From [Clostridium] polysaccharolyticum (GTDB taxonomy: Bacteria; Bacillota; Clostridia; Lachnospirales; Lachnospiraceae): a stretch of DNA of 64,000 bases. Below the pieces are notes generated by a model. It did no database searches. It worked only from the letters and a program-made list of their open reading frames with translations, and was not told the origin of the DNA. The position numbers and the translations under genes were made by a program. The DNA is taken from the NCBI RefSeq assembly GCF_900111595.1, contig NZ_FOHN01000003.1, positions 1 to 64,000 of the forward strand, given 5' to 3'. Shown piece after piece: positions 44,706-52,137 of this stretch (its first letter is position 1; each line of letters starts with the position of its first letter).

Positions 44706-45455
44706 ATGAAACGTAAGGCTCTTTTAAAATTAACGACTTTTGAATTTAAGCTGTTTTTTCGCAATTTTATAAATGTATTTTTCTTATTGCTGTTTCCAAC
44801 CATGATGATTCTTATGTTTGGAGGAATTTATGGCAATAAGCCTCAGGATATTTATCATGGGTTTGGAATGGTAGATGTGTCGGTTCCAGCCTATGCAGGA
44901 ATGATTATTTCAGTAACAGGGCTTATGAATCTGCCTCTTACTTTATGTGAGTACCGTGAAAAGAAAATTTTAAAACGATTTAAGGCTACACCAGTTAGTC
45001 CTAGCAACGTGATAAGTGCACAGCTGGCAGTAAATTTCTTTATGACTATTGTGGGAATGATTTTATTGATTGTTATTTCCAGAATTGTATTTCATTTGAA
45101 CTTTCAAGGTTCTTATCCTGCAGTTATCCTAGTGTTTGTATTATCTGTATTTAGTGTATTTTCCATTGGGTTTTTAATTGCAAGTTTAGCTCCTAATATG
45201 AAAGCAGGAAGTGCAATTGCCAATATTGTTTATTTCCCAATGCTATTTATGACAGGAGCAACAGTACCTTTAGAAATCATGCCAAAGGGCATGCAGCAGG
45301 CATCAAAATTTTTTCCTGTAACGCATGTTGTAAAGGCAATGCAGGGAGCATGGCTAAATAAAGATATAAACGATTACTTAGTAAACATTATAGTTCTTTT
45401 GGCAATAACTGTTATCTGTTTTGGAATCTCGATTGTAGCATTTAGGTGGGAATAA
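44706..45455 (+). CDS. sagH: ABC-2 type exporter permease (SagH-like)
   Basis: A 249-residue membrane protein with six predicted helices: an ABC-2 permease opening (TTFEFKLFFRNFINVFFLLL), an REKKILKRFKATPVSPSNVI loop and MLFMTGATVPLEIMP before the last helices. Only one permease is present, whereas streptolysin S has SagH and SagI; a homodimer is likely. It exports the modified peptide with SagG by inference. The stop overlaps the start of the next small gene (TAATG). Confidence 0.88.
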   Translation: MKRKALLKLTTFEFKLFFRNFINVFFLLLFPTMMILMFGGIYGNKPQDIYHGFGMVDVSVPAYAGMIISVTGLMNLPLTLCEYREKKILKRFKATPVSPSNVISAQLAVNFFMTIVGMILLIVISRIVFHLNFQGSYPAVILVFVLSVFSVFSIGFLIASLAPNMKAGSAIANIVYFPMLFMTGATVPLEIMPKGMQQASKFFPVTHVVKAMQGAWLNKDINDYLVNIIVLLAITVICFGISIVAFRWE

Positions 45456-45679
45456 TGGAAAGAGAGGATATCAGAAAGTTTATAGAAGAACAGACGTTAA
45501 TAAAAATAGAGTCGGATAAGGAACTGCTTTTTACGTCTGGAAAGATAGGACAAGAGTTTTTTACCTATTTAATCATCATGCTAGAAGATTATTTTGGAAT
45601 TGCATTTCCTGACCCGGTACTGGAGATAGAGAATTTTGATTCAGTGGAAAAAATGGTGAAAATGGCAAAAAGCATTTGA
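45455..45679 (+). CDS. Carrier-protein-like small protein lacking the phosphopantetheine serine
   Basis: A 74-residue acidic helical protein. The pattern LLFTSGKIGQEFFTYLIIML followed by EDYFGIAFPD and ENFDSVEKMV is that of acyl/D-alanyl carrier proteins. The canonical Asp-Ser of 'GxIDSF' is replaced by Gly32-Gln33, so it cannot carry a phosphopantetheine arm there. It could be a helper or adaptor protein derived from a carrier fold. The start overlaps the permease stop, so it is translationally coupled to the exporter. An in-frame GTG at 45446 is less likely. The family resemblance is judged by eye. Confidence 0.6.
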   Translation: MEREDIRKFIEEQTLIKIESDKELLFTSGKIGQEFFTYLIIMLEDYFGIAFPDPVLEIENFDSVEKMVKMAKSI

Positions 45680-45721
45680 TCTAAAATTGTATAAAATATT
45701 AAAGAAGGATGATTTCTCACG

Positions 45722-46054
45722 ATGGAATATACGTTAAAAAGAATTTTACGTTTACAGGATTCTGAAAAATGGTTATGCTATGGATCTGAAAAAGGTAAAT
45801 TTGTTCGGGATGATACTGTTTTTGTTTCATTTGGAAACCGTCAGAATGACATTTATATTTTTTCAATCTATGAAGGGGTAAAAAGAGATAGTGACTATGT
45901 GAACTGTGTTTTGGGATTAGTCCACGATACTAGAACAGAAGATGGCTTTATTCATGATTTTGAGTTACATTTTATAGATGTTCCAAAAGAAATGACAGAA
46001 GACGAACAGATTGACTGGATTGACTCGAAAATTAAAGAAATAAAAATCATATAA
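45722..46054 (+). CDS. Small protein of unknown function at the end of the sag-like operon
   Basis: A 110-residue soluble protein, rich in Asp and aromatic residues (KRILRLQDSEKWLCYGSEKG; GNRQNDIYIFSIYEG), without signal peptide or membrane helices and predicted mainly beta. It follows the carrier-like gene by 42 bases and precedes a terminator, so it closes the operon. An AAGGA lies rather far upstream. Not recognised; immunity or regulatory partner are guesses only. Confidence 0.6.
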   Translation: MEYTLKRILRLQDSEKWLCYGSEKGKFVRDDTVFVSFGNRQNDIYIFSIYEGVKRDSDYVNCVLGLVHDTRTEDGFIHDFELHFIDVPKEMTEDEQIDWIDSKIKEIKII

Positions 46055-46060
46055 AAAGAT

Positions 46061-46094
46061 AATGGGGAGAAGTGTTTTTCTTCGCCCCATTTTT
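46061..46094 (+). terminator. Terminator closing the sag-like operon
   Basis: Stem AATGGGGAGAAG / CTTCGCCCCATT (46061-46072, 46080-46091; one A-G mismatch) followed by TTTTT. Confidence 0.85.
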
Positions 46095-46184
46095 AGGTAA
46101 ACTGTTTTTGAACAGGAAGAATGGAAAAGGAAGGAAGATCTATAATCCCAGACTCGGTGCATAAGAATAAGGATTTTACATTAG

Positions 46185-46469
46185 ATGGAACAAGGACTGA
46201 ATCTATTAAGAAACCATCCGGTCTTGGAAAATCTGAATCTGGATAAGGAAATCAATTGTAATTCTATTGGAAGAATGATTGAGTTAGCTAAGATGGAATA
46301 TGAAAAAAGCAGTCGAGCAGTGCAGCCCAATGCTCACATGATTACACAAGAAGGTTCTATGAGATTTATAGAAGAAAGGGGTGTGCATTGCAATGAACTG
46401 TTTATTATGAATAAAGAAAATTTACTTCCTGTATCGTTTTTTACAATACAGGAGGTAGGGCTATGGTAA
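46185..46469 (+). CDS. Hypothetical protein, possibly a remnant
   Basis: A 94-residue ORF (EQGLNLLRNHPVLENLNLDK...SFFTIQEVGLW) with no signal, no membrane segment and a weak, distant AAGGA. It lies after the sag-like operon terminator and before a convergent sensor kinase. Its sequence looks protein-like, but I do not recognise it, and it could be the remainder of a longer gene. Confidence 0.35.
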   Translation: MEQGLNLLRNHPVLENLNLDKEINCNSIGRMIELAKMEYEKSSRAVQPNAHMITQEGSMRFIEERGVHCNELFIMNKENLLPVSFFTIQEVGLW

Positions 46470-46588
46470 AGTAAAGACAACAGGAAACACGAAGAAACAA
46501 TTAAGGAATAAAAAAGGGGATCAGAAAAATGACAAACGCGTCTACTTTGCTTTTCGCTGTTGAAGCTGATAGTTCAAAGAGTGTTTTT

Positions 46589-47890
46589 TTATTTATAAGG
46601 AATCACAATGCTTAGACAAAATTTTTCTGTGATGGTATAGTTGATACTTCCTTTATATTTAGCTACAATTGATTTTATATTTTCTGTTCCAATACCATGA
46701 TCAATAGAGGTACGTTTCGTAGTAAGAAATTTTCCGTCAACAATAACAGGTGCTGTTTGAAATGTATTCTTACAGGAAATAAAACAGGCGTTTCCTTTTT
46801 CTTTTATGATAAGCTGTACAAATTTAGCAGAGGAGGCTTTTTCAGCAGCTTCTAGCGCATTATCAATGATATTTCCCAATAGAGTACACATTTCTTTATC
46901 TGGAATTTTAATTTCATTGACTTCAATTTCGCTTTCTATGTGGATGCCTTTCTGTTGTGCCTTGCTGATTTTGCTGTTTAATAATATCTGCAAAGGCTGA
47001 TTTTCTACAAATATAAAATCATTGGCATTTGATACCGTATCACAAATATCGTTTAAATATTGATTTAGCAAATCATATTCTTTTGTGTCTGCTAGACCTT
47101 TGATAATTCCAATATGATTATTCATGTCATGTCTAAGAGAGCGAAGGTTTTGGACTACAGCACTTAAATCATCATTTAATTTATTTTCTAATTCAACCTG
47201 TTGCAGTTTTAACTGGTTTTCTAATTCCTGATTGGCCAGATTGGTAAGTTTATAGCAAAGCAAAATCATTAGGGCAGATACAAATAAAATGATGATAAGT
47301 ATCAGAGTTACATAATCGGATCCGTGGAGCTGAAGCATAGACGGTTTCGTTGTAAACAGCAGGCTAAAGAGAATCAGCATAAAATCCAGCAATAAAATGA
47401 TGATAAGCTCGAACTTAAAGGATTTTGGTACAATAACAGCATACTGAAACTTTCGTGCTGTATATTCCACAATTAAGATATTTAAAAACTTACTAATAAT
47501 CAGACAATAGGTATAGGTGGAAAAGGTTTGTAATATGTATTCCTGATTTACTCTAAGGAGTGTGGATACGATTAGTATGGATACTACTTCTAGTGCAATG
47601 TTGAGTAAATAGTTATAACTATACCACCAGAGTTTTAAATAGAGTTTATCTTGGTAAAAAAGCATTATTACAAGAAAAATCAAAAATAAAGCAGTTATAC
47701 GCATAGCGGTAGAAGAAAGGAACGTAATATTCCGAATGGCAAGATATCGAATGGAATTAATCATAAGAAATAAAAAAAATGGAATGACATGATTTTTAGG
47801 ATTATATTTAAAGACTAGTTTTGAATCTGTAATGCGAAAAGCTAAGAAAGATTCAATTAAAAGTGAAATAATATTTACTAATAATTTCAT
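46589..47890 (-). CDS. AgrC-like polytopic GHKL sensor histidine kinase
   Basis: A 433-residue kinase. The N-terminal half has about six membrane helices (residues ~5-215) with little extracytoplasmic domain, as in AgrC peptide receptors. A coiled linker (NQELENQLKLQQVELENKL) follows, then the phospho-acceptor box RSLRHDMNNHIGII and a GHKL ATPase domain with NIIDNALEAAE and GIGTENIKSIV. ATG 47890 is chosen with GGAGG; the frame runs 26 codons upstream. It is divergent from a LytTR regulator, its likely partner, and 1.8 kb from agrB. It is the best candidate receptor for the autoinducing peptide. Confidence 0.85.
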   Translation of the reverse strand: MKLLVNIISLLIESFLAFRITDSKLVFKYNPKNHVIPFFLFLMINSIRYLAIRNITFLSSTAMRITALFLIFLVIMLFYQDKLYLKLWWYSYNYLLNIALEVVSILIVSTLLRVNQEYILQTFSTYTYCLIISKFLNILIVEYTARKFQYAVIVPKSFKFELIIILLLDFMLILFSLLFTTKPSMLQLHGSDYVTLILIIILFVSALMILLCYKLTNLANQELENQLKLQQVELENKLNDDLSAVVQNLRSLRHDMNNHIGIIKGLADTKEYDLLNQYLNDICDTVSNANDFIFVENQPLQILLNSKISKAQQKGIHIESEIEVNEIKIPDKEMCTLLGNIIDNALEAAEKASSAKFVQLIIKEKGNACFISCKNTFQTAPVIVDGKFLTTKRTSIDHGIGTENIKSIVAKYKGSINYTITEKFCLSIVIPYK

Positions 47891-47939
47891 GAAAAAGCCT
47901 CCATTCGTATGCAAATGTAAGATTAATGAATCTGAATTC

Positions 47940-47968
47940 AGTTTACAAGGGCAGACATAGAATGTCAA
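47940..47968 (-). promoter_or_regulatory. Promoter of the AgrC-like kinase
   Basis: Minus strand: TTGACA (47968-47963), 17 bases, TAAACT (47945-47940). Confidence 0.6.
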
Positions 47969-48000
47969 TAAGATATAGTGTAAAAATAGTCTTTGTCTTA

Positions 48001-48029
48001 TTGCGAAAATGGTTCAGGTATTGTATTAT
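48001..48029 (+). promoter_or_regulatory. Promoter of the divergent LytTR regulator
   Basis: TTGCGA (48001-48006), 17 bases, TATTAT (48024-48029), back to back with the kinase promoter. Confidence 0.45.
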
Positions 48030-48065
48030 AAAAAAAGTAGTAATTACACAGAATAGGGTGGTTTT

Positions 48066-48776
48066 ATGAAATATAAGGTCGGAATATGCGATGACGAAGT
48101 ATTGCATGTAAAAATAAATGGAGTTTTTGTGAAAGAAATTGCGAAACGGGAAAATTATGACATTGTGGTAGCAGGATTTACAAAGGCGAATCAGCTGAAA
48201 GAGTATTTAAGAAAGGAAAAGCTGGATCTTCTGTTTTTAGATGTAGATTTAGGAAGTGATTCAGGAATTCTTCTGGCAGCAGAACTGATGAAAGAATATC
48301 CAGATCTTGTAATTATTTTTATAACTGGCCATAGGGAATTTGCTTGTGAAGCATTTGATGTAGAAGCAATCGGATATCTAGTAAAACCAGTAGAGGAACA
48401 GAAAATGAAAAGGGTTCTAAAAAGGGCAATGCTGCAGGTGATGGCGATGAAAGGGCAAAGTGCTTCTCATGAAATTGTCATCACAGAAGAAAATATAAAA
48501 AAGAAGGTTCCAGAAGAAGATATTATTACGGTGGAAAGACAGTTATCAAAAAGTATTATACATACAAAAGATCGGGATTATAAAGTTTATGAAACAATAA
48601 CTTCTTTATGTGGCCGCCTTAGTCCTGCGTTTTTGAGAGTGAATCAAAGCGAAATTGTAAATGTAAAAGAAATTGAGGAAATACGGGAGAATAACGTGAT
48701 TCTAAAAAGTGGAAAGAGCATATCAATAGGCCGAACGTATCGGAAATCTGTAATGAATACATATTTTAATAATTAA
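48066..48776 (+). CDS. LytTR-family response regulator
   Basis: A 236-residue regulator. The receiver domain (1-120) starts VGICDDEV, with the phospho-acceptor Asp in LLFLDVDLG and the Lys in VKPVEEQK. A LytTR DNA-binding domain (~138-236; IITVERQLSKSIIHTKDRDY, FLRVNQSEIVNVKEI) follows. It is of the AgrA/VirR class that binds short direct repeats. Divergent from, and probably phosphorylated by, the polytopic kinase gene to the left. Confidence 0.9.
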   Translation: MKYKVGICDDEVLHVKINGVFVKEIAKRENYDIVVAGFTKANQLKEYLRKEKLDLLFLDVDLGSDSGILLAAELMKEYPDLVIIFITGHREFACEAFDVEAIGYLVKPVEEQKMKRVLKRAMLQVMAMKGQSASHEIVITEENIKKKVPEEDIITVERQLSKSIIHTKDRDYKVYETITSLCGRLSPAFLRVNQSEIVNVKEIEEIRENNVILKSGKSISIGRTYRKSVMNTYFNN

Positions 48777-48784
48777 TCGAAAAG

Positions 48785-48836
48785 AATAAGGAAAATGAAA
48801 AATGCTATTTGGGAAGAGCAAATCATTTTCCTTATT
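48785..48836 (+). terminator. Terminator after the LytTR regulator
   Basis: A perfect 14-bp outer stem AATAAGGAAAATGA / TCATTTTCCTTATT around a 24-base partly paired loop. Confidence 0.6.
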
Positions 48837-48880
48837 ATCTGCAAAAATCTGTACAAATAATCAAATAATTATGTAAAGTA

Positions 48881-49564
48881 ATGAAACTTTGTTGTTTTTA
48901 TAGAGGAATTGTCTTAAAATTGGACTTTATTATAAGAAAGAAGGTGGGGGGTATCCTTTTTATTGATATCAGTTCAATGGATAAAGTTCCGTTAGAATTA
49001 AGAAATATAGTAATGGCTGTTCAGGAAGGAGTTTTAATAGGGGTACATTTTTCTGATAAGAAAATGATCAGTGCATTTTTAGACATTGTGAAAGACAATT
49101 GTGTGGAATTGGATGGGATACGTGCAAAAGAAAACTTAAGGGAATACAAAAGGAAAGTGGATGTGTTGCCAAAAGAAAAAATAGAATCCAGTTTAAGCTG
49201 TAAGGAATATGTGTATATGTATTGCATGCTTCGTAATGAATTTTGTAATGAAATAGGAGAAAAGTTTGAGAAGCGGTTAAAGGAGCTGCATATAGAATAT
49301 CTTAGCAAAATGAAATTGGAGGAGTTAAAATTCGGTTTTCAAGTAATGATAAGATGTATTGCGGATCAGTTAATAGGGATTCGGTTACTTATTGCACAGA
49401 ATGAAATTTTTTTTGAAAATAGCAAGGAAGCAAGGGATTTGAAAAGAGTTTTCGAGCAGTTTAAAAGAGAAAAGGGAATCGGCCTGCTGCTATCTACCAA
49501 CAGGAAGCAATTAGAAGCATTAGCAGATGTAATTTATGATACAGAAAATGAAGAAAATAAGTGA
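48881..49564 (+). CDS. Degenerate ABC-ATPase-like protein without nucleotide-binding motifs
   Basis: A 227-residue soluble protein. Laid over a BcrA-type ABC ATPase by eye, the order of elements fits throughout. RNIVMAVQEGVLIGVHFSDKKM stands where the Walker A loop should be (no GxxGxGKS/T). ELDGIRAKENLREYKRKVDV fits the next strands, KLEELKFGFQVMIRCIA the signature region (no LSGG), LLIAQNEI Walker B (no DE), and GIGLLLSTNRKQLEALADVI the H-loop (Asn for His). It thus looks like a pseudo-ATPase. Start codon uncertain: ATG 48881 lacks a good ribosome site. It lies between a terminator and agrBD, with no permease beside it. Confidence 0.55.
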   Translation: MKLCCFYRGIVLKLDFIIRKKVGGILFIDISSMDKVPLELRNIVMAVQEGVLIGVHFSDKKMISAFLDIVKDNCVELDGIRAKENLREYKRKVDVLPKEKIESSLSCKEYVYMYCMLRNEFCNEIGEKFEKRLKELHIEYLSKMKLEELKFGFQVMIRCIADQLIGIRLLIAQNEIFFENSKEARDLKRVFEQFKREKGIGLLLSTNRKQLEALADVIYDTENEENK

Positions 49565-49697
49565 GTTCACTGAACAAAGTGTTAGGAAAAGTACAAATAG
49601 TATGATTTTTGGGTAAGATAAATAGGAAATATAGCAGTTATTATGGGATTGATGTAAAATAAAAAAGAAAGAAAGGCAAAAGGGGGAGAATCAAATC

Positions 49698-50243
49698 ATG
49701 CAAATTCATACGTTGTCTATCCGTCTGGTAGACTGGTTATTGCTTCAGAATGAGGATAAGAAAAAATATAGGGAATTTTATGACTATAGCATGGAAATCA
49801 TTCTTTCCACAGTAGCCAATTTTTTGATTAGCATTGGATTGGCACTGGTTCTAGGGATAGAAAGCAATGTATTCTGGTATATCCTTTTTTTTCTCCCTTA
49901 CCGTTTCTTATTTGGGGGAATTCATGCAAAAACACATGTACGATGTATTGCTACATTTGCTGTGAGCATGCTTGTGAACATTTATGTAGCTAGGAAGATA
50001 CCCGTTACAGGGATTATGCTAGTAATAGAATGGATTGCTGTTATAGTCGCTAATTTCATAAATTATCATGATGGAAAGCATGCAAGTATAGTGAAAAGTG
50101 TGGCATGTTTTGTGGCATCAATAGTAGTACTTTTGTGGCTTAATTTGGTAAGTGGGAGCTATACCAATGGAATTTGTGCTACCTTTGCTTTGATTACACA
50201 GACTGTGTTGTTGCGAATAAAAATAAGAGGTGAAGGAAAATGA
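49698..50243 (+). CDS. agrB: AgrB-like autoinducer-processing membrane protease
   Basis: A 181-residue membrane endopeptidase that cuts the C-terminal part of AgrD and forms the thiolactone. The catalytic pair is in FLFGGIHAKTHVRC: His76 and Cys83, with the same seven-residue spacing as S. aureus AgrB. Several membrane helices follow (about 38-60, 87-120, 130-150). The stop overlaps the agrD start as ATGA. AAGGGGGAG precedes the ATG. Confidence 0.93.
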   Translation: MQIHTLSIRLVDWLLLQNEDKKKYREFYDYSMEIILSTVANFLISIGLALVLGIESNVFWYILFFLPYRFLFGGIHAKTHVRCIATFAVSMLVNIYVARKIPVTGIMLVIEWIAVIVANFINYHDGKHASIVKSVACFVASIVVLLWLNLVSGSYTNGICATFALITQTVLLRIKIRGEGK

Positions 50244-50401
50244 AAAAAATATTTACGAAGAGAACTGTGCTGAATTTATTAGCAGCATTGACTTGTGCGG
50301 CGATAGATGAAGATTTATCTGCTGGCTGTACCTTTTTTCTTTATGAGCCAAAGAGGCCTAAGGGATTAAAGAACGCAGATAAAAAGGATTTGTTTTCATA
50401 G
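50240..50401 (+). CDS. agrD: AgrD-like autoinducing peptide precursor
   Basis: A 53-residue precursor, easily missed for size. An amphipathic N-terminus (KKIFTKRTVLNLLAALTCAA) leads to SAGCTFFL then YEPKRPKGL and a charged tail. In AgrD proteins AgrB cleaves after the fourth residue following the Cys, just before the conserved D/Y-E-P-x-x-P-x-x-L segment. The ring is therefore probably Cys30-Thr-Phe-Phe-Leu34 as a thiolactone, with a short Ser/Ala/Gly exocyclic tail. GGTGAAGGA lies just upstream and the start overlaps the agrB stop. Confidence 0.9.
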   Translation: MKKIFTKRTVLNLLAALTCAAIDEDLSAGCTFFLYEPKRPKGLKNADKKDLFS

Positions 50402-50438
50402 AGTAACCAAACAATAAAAGAAAGAGTGGAGGGACAGG

Positions 50439-51179
50439 ATGTTAAATGTATTGATTTGTGATGATTCAGGAAAGCAGATTATTTTAGAAAAAAAAGCAGT
50501 TCTGGATTACCAGGCCAAGAAGAAGCAGGCACTTTTCCGGATCTATACGGCAATGACTACAAAAGATGCATTACAGTATGTTGCTGTTAATCAAGTAGAT
50601 CTAGCCATTTTGGATATTGAAATAGATAGGAAATCAGGGATTGACGTTGCAAAGGAAATTCTGAAGAAAAATCCAGTTTGTAAAATCATATTTGTTACAA
50701 ATTATGATTCATTTGCATATTCCGCATTTGAAATCGAGGCATTTGCATATATGCTCAAACCACTTCAACAAAAGAAACTGTATGAGCAATTAGATAAAGT
50801 TTTTGTGGCAAGGCAAAAAGAACAGCTTTTAGAACGTTATGGTGGAGCAAAATTGGAAATAAAGTACAAAGGAACAACTAGTTGTATTAGACAGGAAGAT
50901 ATTCTGTATATAGAGAAGAAAGGAAAAAATGTGGTTGTGGTGACCGATGATTCTGAGTATGAATATACGGATAATTTAAAGGATTTGGAAAAGAGACTGG
51001 ATCCAGAGAAGTTTACTCGATGCCATAATGGGTTTATTGTAAATCTTAACCGTATTGTTTCTTATCGTCGAACAGAGGTGTATGTAGGAGAGCAGGAAAT
51101 GTGCATTCCAGTCAGCAAGGCCAATATTTCTAAAGTGGTAAATATGTTAGAAAAGCATTTGTGGGAGAATGTGTTATGA
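50439..51179 (+). CDS. LytTR-family response regulator (AgrA-like)
   Basis: A 246-residue regulator. The receiver starts LNVLICDDSG, with acceptor Asp in LAILDIEIDRKSGIDVA and Lys in YMLKPLQQKK. The LytTR domain (about 140-246) has IRQEDILYIEKKGKNVVVVT and FTRCHNGFIVNLNRIVSY. It lies 37 bases downstream of agrD in the same direction, and its stop overlaps the kinase start as ATGA, so it works with that kinase. Probable target: agr, or the peptide operon at 52138. Confidence 0.92.
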   Translation: MLNVLICDDSGKQIILEKKAVLDYQAKKKQALFRIYTAMTTKDALQYVAVNQVDLAILDIEIDRKSGIDVAKEILKKNPVCKIIFVTNYDSFAYSAFEIEAFAYMLKPLQQKKLYEQLDKVFVARQKEQLLERYGGAKLEIKYKGTTSCIRQEDILYIEKKGKNVVVVTDDSEYEYTDNLKDLEKRLDPEKFTRCHNGFIVNLNRIVSYRRTEVYVGEQEMCIPVSKANISKVVNMLEKHLWENVL

Positions 51180-51910
51180 AAGCGATGTTTGTGTTGGAGC
51201 TATTTGTGCCAGTAGTTCTCTTTTTTATATGGTATCTGCATAAGAAGGAACAGGGATTTTTACAGGTTCGGGCTGAACTGAATATGCAGAGGCAGATTCT
51301 ATATAAGCAGAAGGAAGCCATTCAACGGATTCGGAAAAAACAGCATGAGTATAAGAATAATATTGGGAATATTAATGCATTACTTGTAGAACATGATGTG
51401 GAAAAAGCCCAGTGTTTCATGGCAAAATTATTAGAGCAAAATACCCATATGGATCAGCTGATTCGTAAGAGTGGCAATTTTGTTCAGCTTCTATTGGATT
51501 ATAAGATGGAAGAGGCAGAACAAAGGGGAATTCGTACTTCTCGGGAAATCGTACTATGTCAGGATATTCCTGTGGATGAGTATGATAGTTCTGTGATTAT
51601 AAATAATGCTATGAATAATGCAATAGAGGCTTGTGAGAAGCTTCCAGAGGGAGAACGGTATATCCGGTGCATTGTAAATGTCCAGATGGGATATTTGAAT
51701 TTTTATTTTGAGAATCCATGTGCCGGTGTGACGGAAAAAGAAAATGGAGGTCTGCTTACAAGGAAAAAAAACCGGGAGGAGCATGGATTTGGGCTTCAGA
51801 ATATAAAGGAAATCGTTAAGAAATACGATGGAATACTAAGCTATAGGGTTGAGAATGGAGTGTTCCAGCTCAAGTGTAGTTTGAGAGTTCAGGCGGGAAA
51901 AACGGCATAG
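51176..51910 (+). CDS. GHKL sensor kinase with a single membrane anchor
   Basis: A 244-residue kinase. One N-terminal hydrophobic helix (about 3-20) is followed by a coiled region and an H-box KKQHEYKNNIGNINALL. The GHKL ATPase domain has NNAMNNAIEACEKLP and HGFGLQNIKEIVKKY. It lacks the multi-helix sensor domain of AgrC, so direct peptide sensing through a transmembrane pocket looks unlikely. Start ATG 51176 overlaps the regulator stop. The operon agrB-agrD-regulator-kinase ends at a terminator. Confidence 0.88.
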   Translation: MKAMFVLELFVPVVLFFIWYLHKKEQGFLQVRAELNMQRQILYKQKEAIQRIRKKQHEYKNNIGNINALLVEHDVEKAQCFMAKLLEQNTHMDQLIRKSGNFVQLLLDYKMEEAEQRGIRTSREIVLCQDIPVDEYDSSVIINNAMNNAIEACEKLPEGERYIRCIVNVQMGYLNFYFENPCAGVTEKENGGLLTRKKNREEHGFGLQNIKEIVKKYDGILSYRVENGVFQLKCSLRVQAGKTA

Positions 51911-51923
51911 AAGAAATTGTGAG

Positions 51924-51970
51924 AAAGGTGACTTTATCTGGGGTAGAGGATAAAGTTACCTTTATTTTTT
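51924..51970 (+). terminator. Terminator of the agr operon
   Basis: A 14-bp stem AAAGGTGACTTTAT / ATAAAGTTACCTTT (one G-T) with a 12-base loop, then TATTTTTT. Confidence 0.9.
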
Positions 51971-52044
51971 GACATTCTTGACAATCTGCATAAGAGGAAG
52001 GAATACTTGGTCATTTTAAGGGAAGGGATGGAGGCTTGGGTGAA

Positions 52045-52073
52045 TTGTAGGATACACATTTCACTACTATAAT
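52045..52073 (+). promoter_or_regulatory. Promoter of the double-glycine peptide gene
   Basis: TTGTAG (52045-52050), 17 bases, perfect TATAAT (52068-52073), 65 bases before the peptide start. The weak -35 suits activator control, perhaps by a LytTR regulator. Confidence 0.65.
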
Positions 52074-52137
52074 AGTATTTGTAAATAGCGCTATTAAAAC
52101 AAAAATAGAAACATATAATTTTAGGAGGAAAAGAATT

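Noticed and set aside
46529-46615. 28-codon ORF with a GGGAT upstream
   Set aside because: Too short, poor ribosome site and overlaps the end of the convergent kinase gene; no family resemblance.
52006-52039. CTTGG repeats as a LytTR operator before the double-glycine peptide
   Set aside because: The repeat spacing (29) and sequence do not fit known LytTR sites well.
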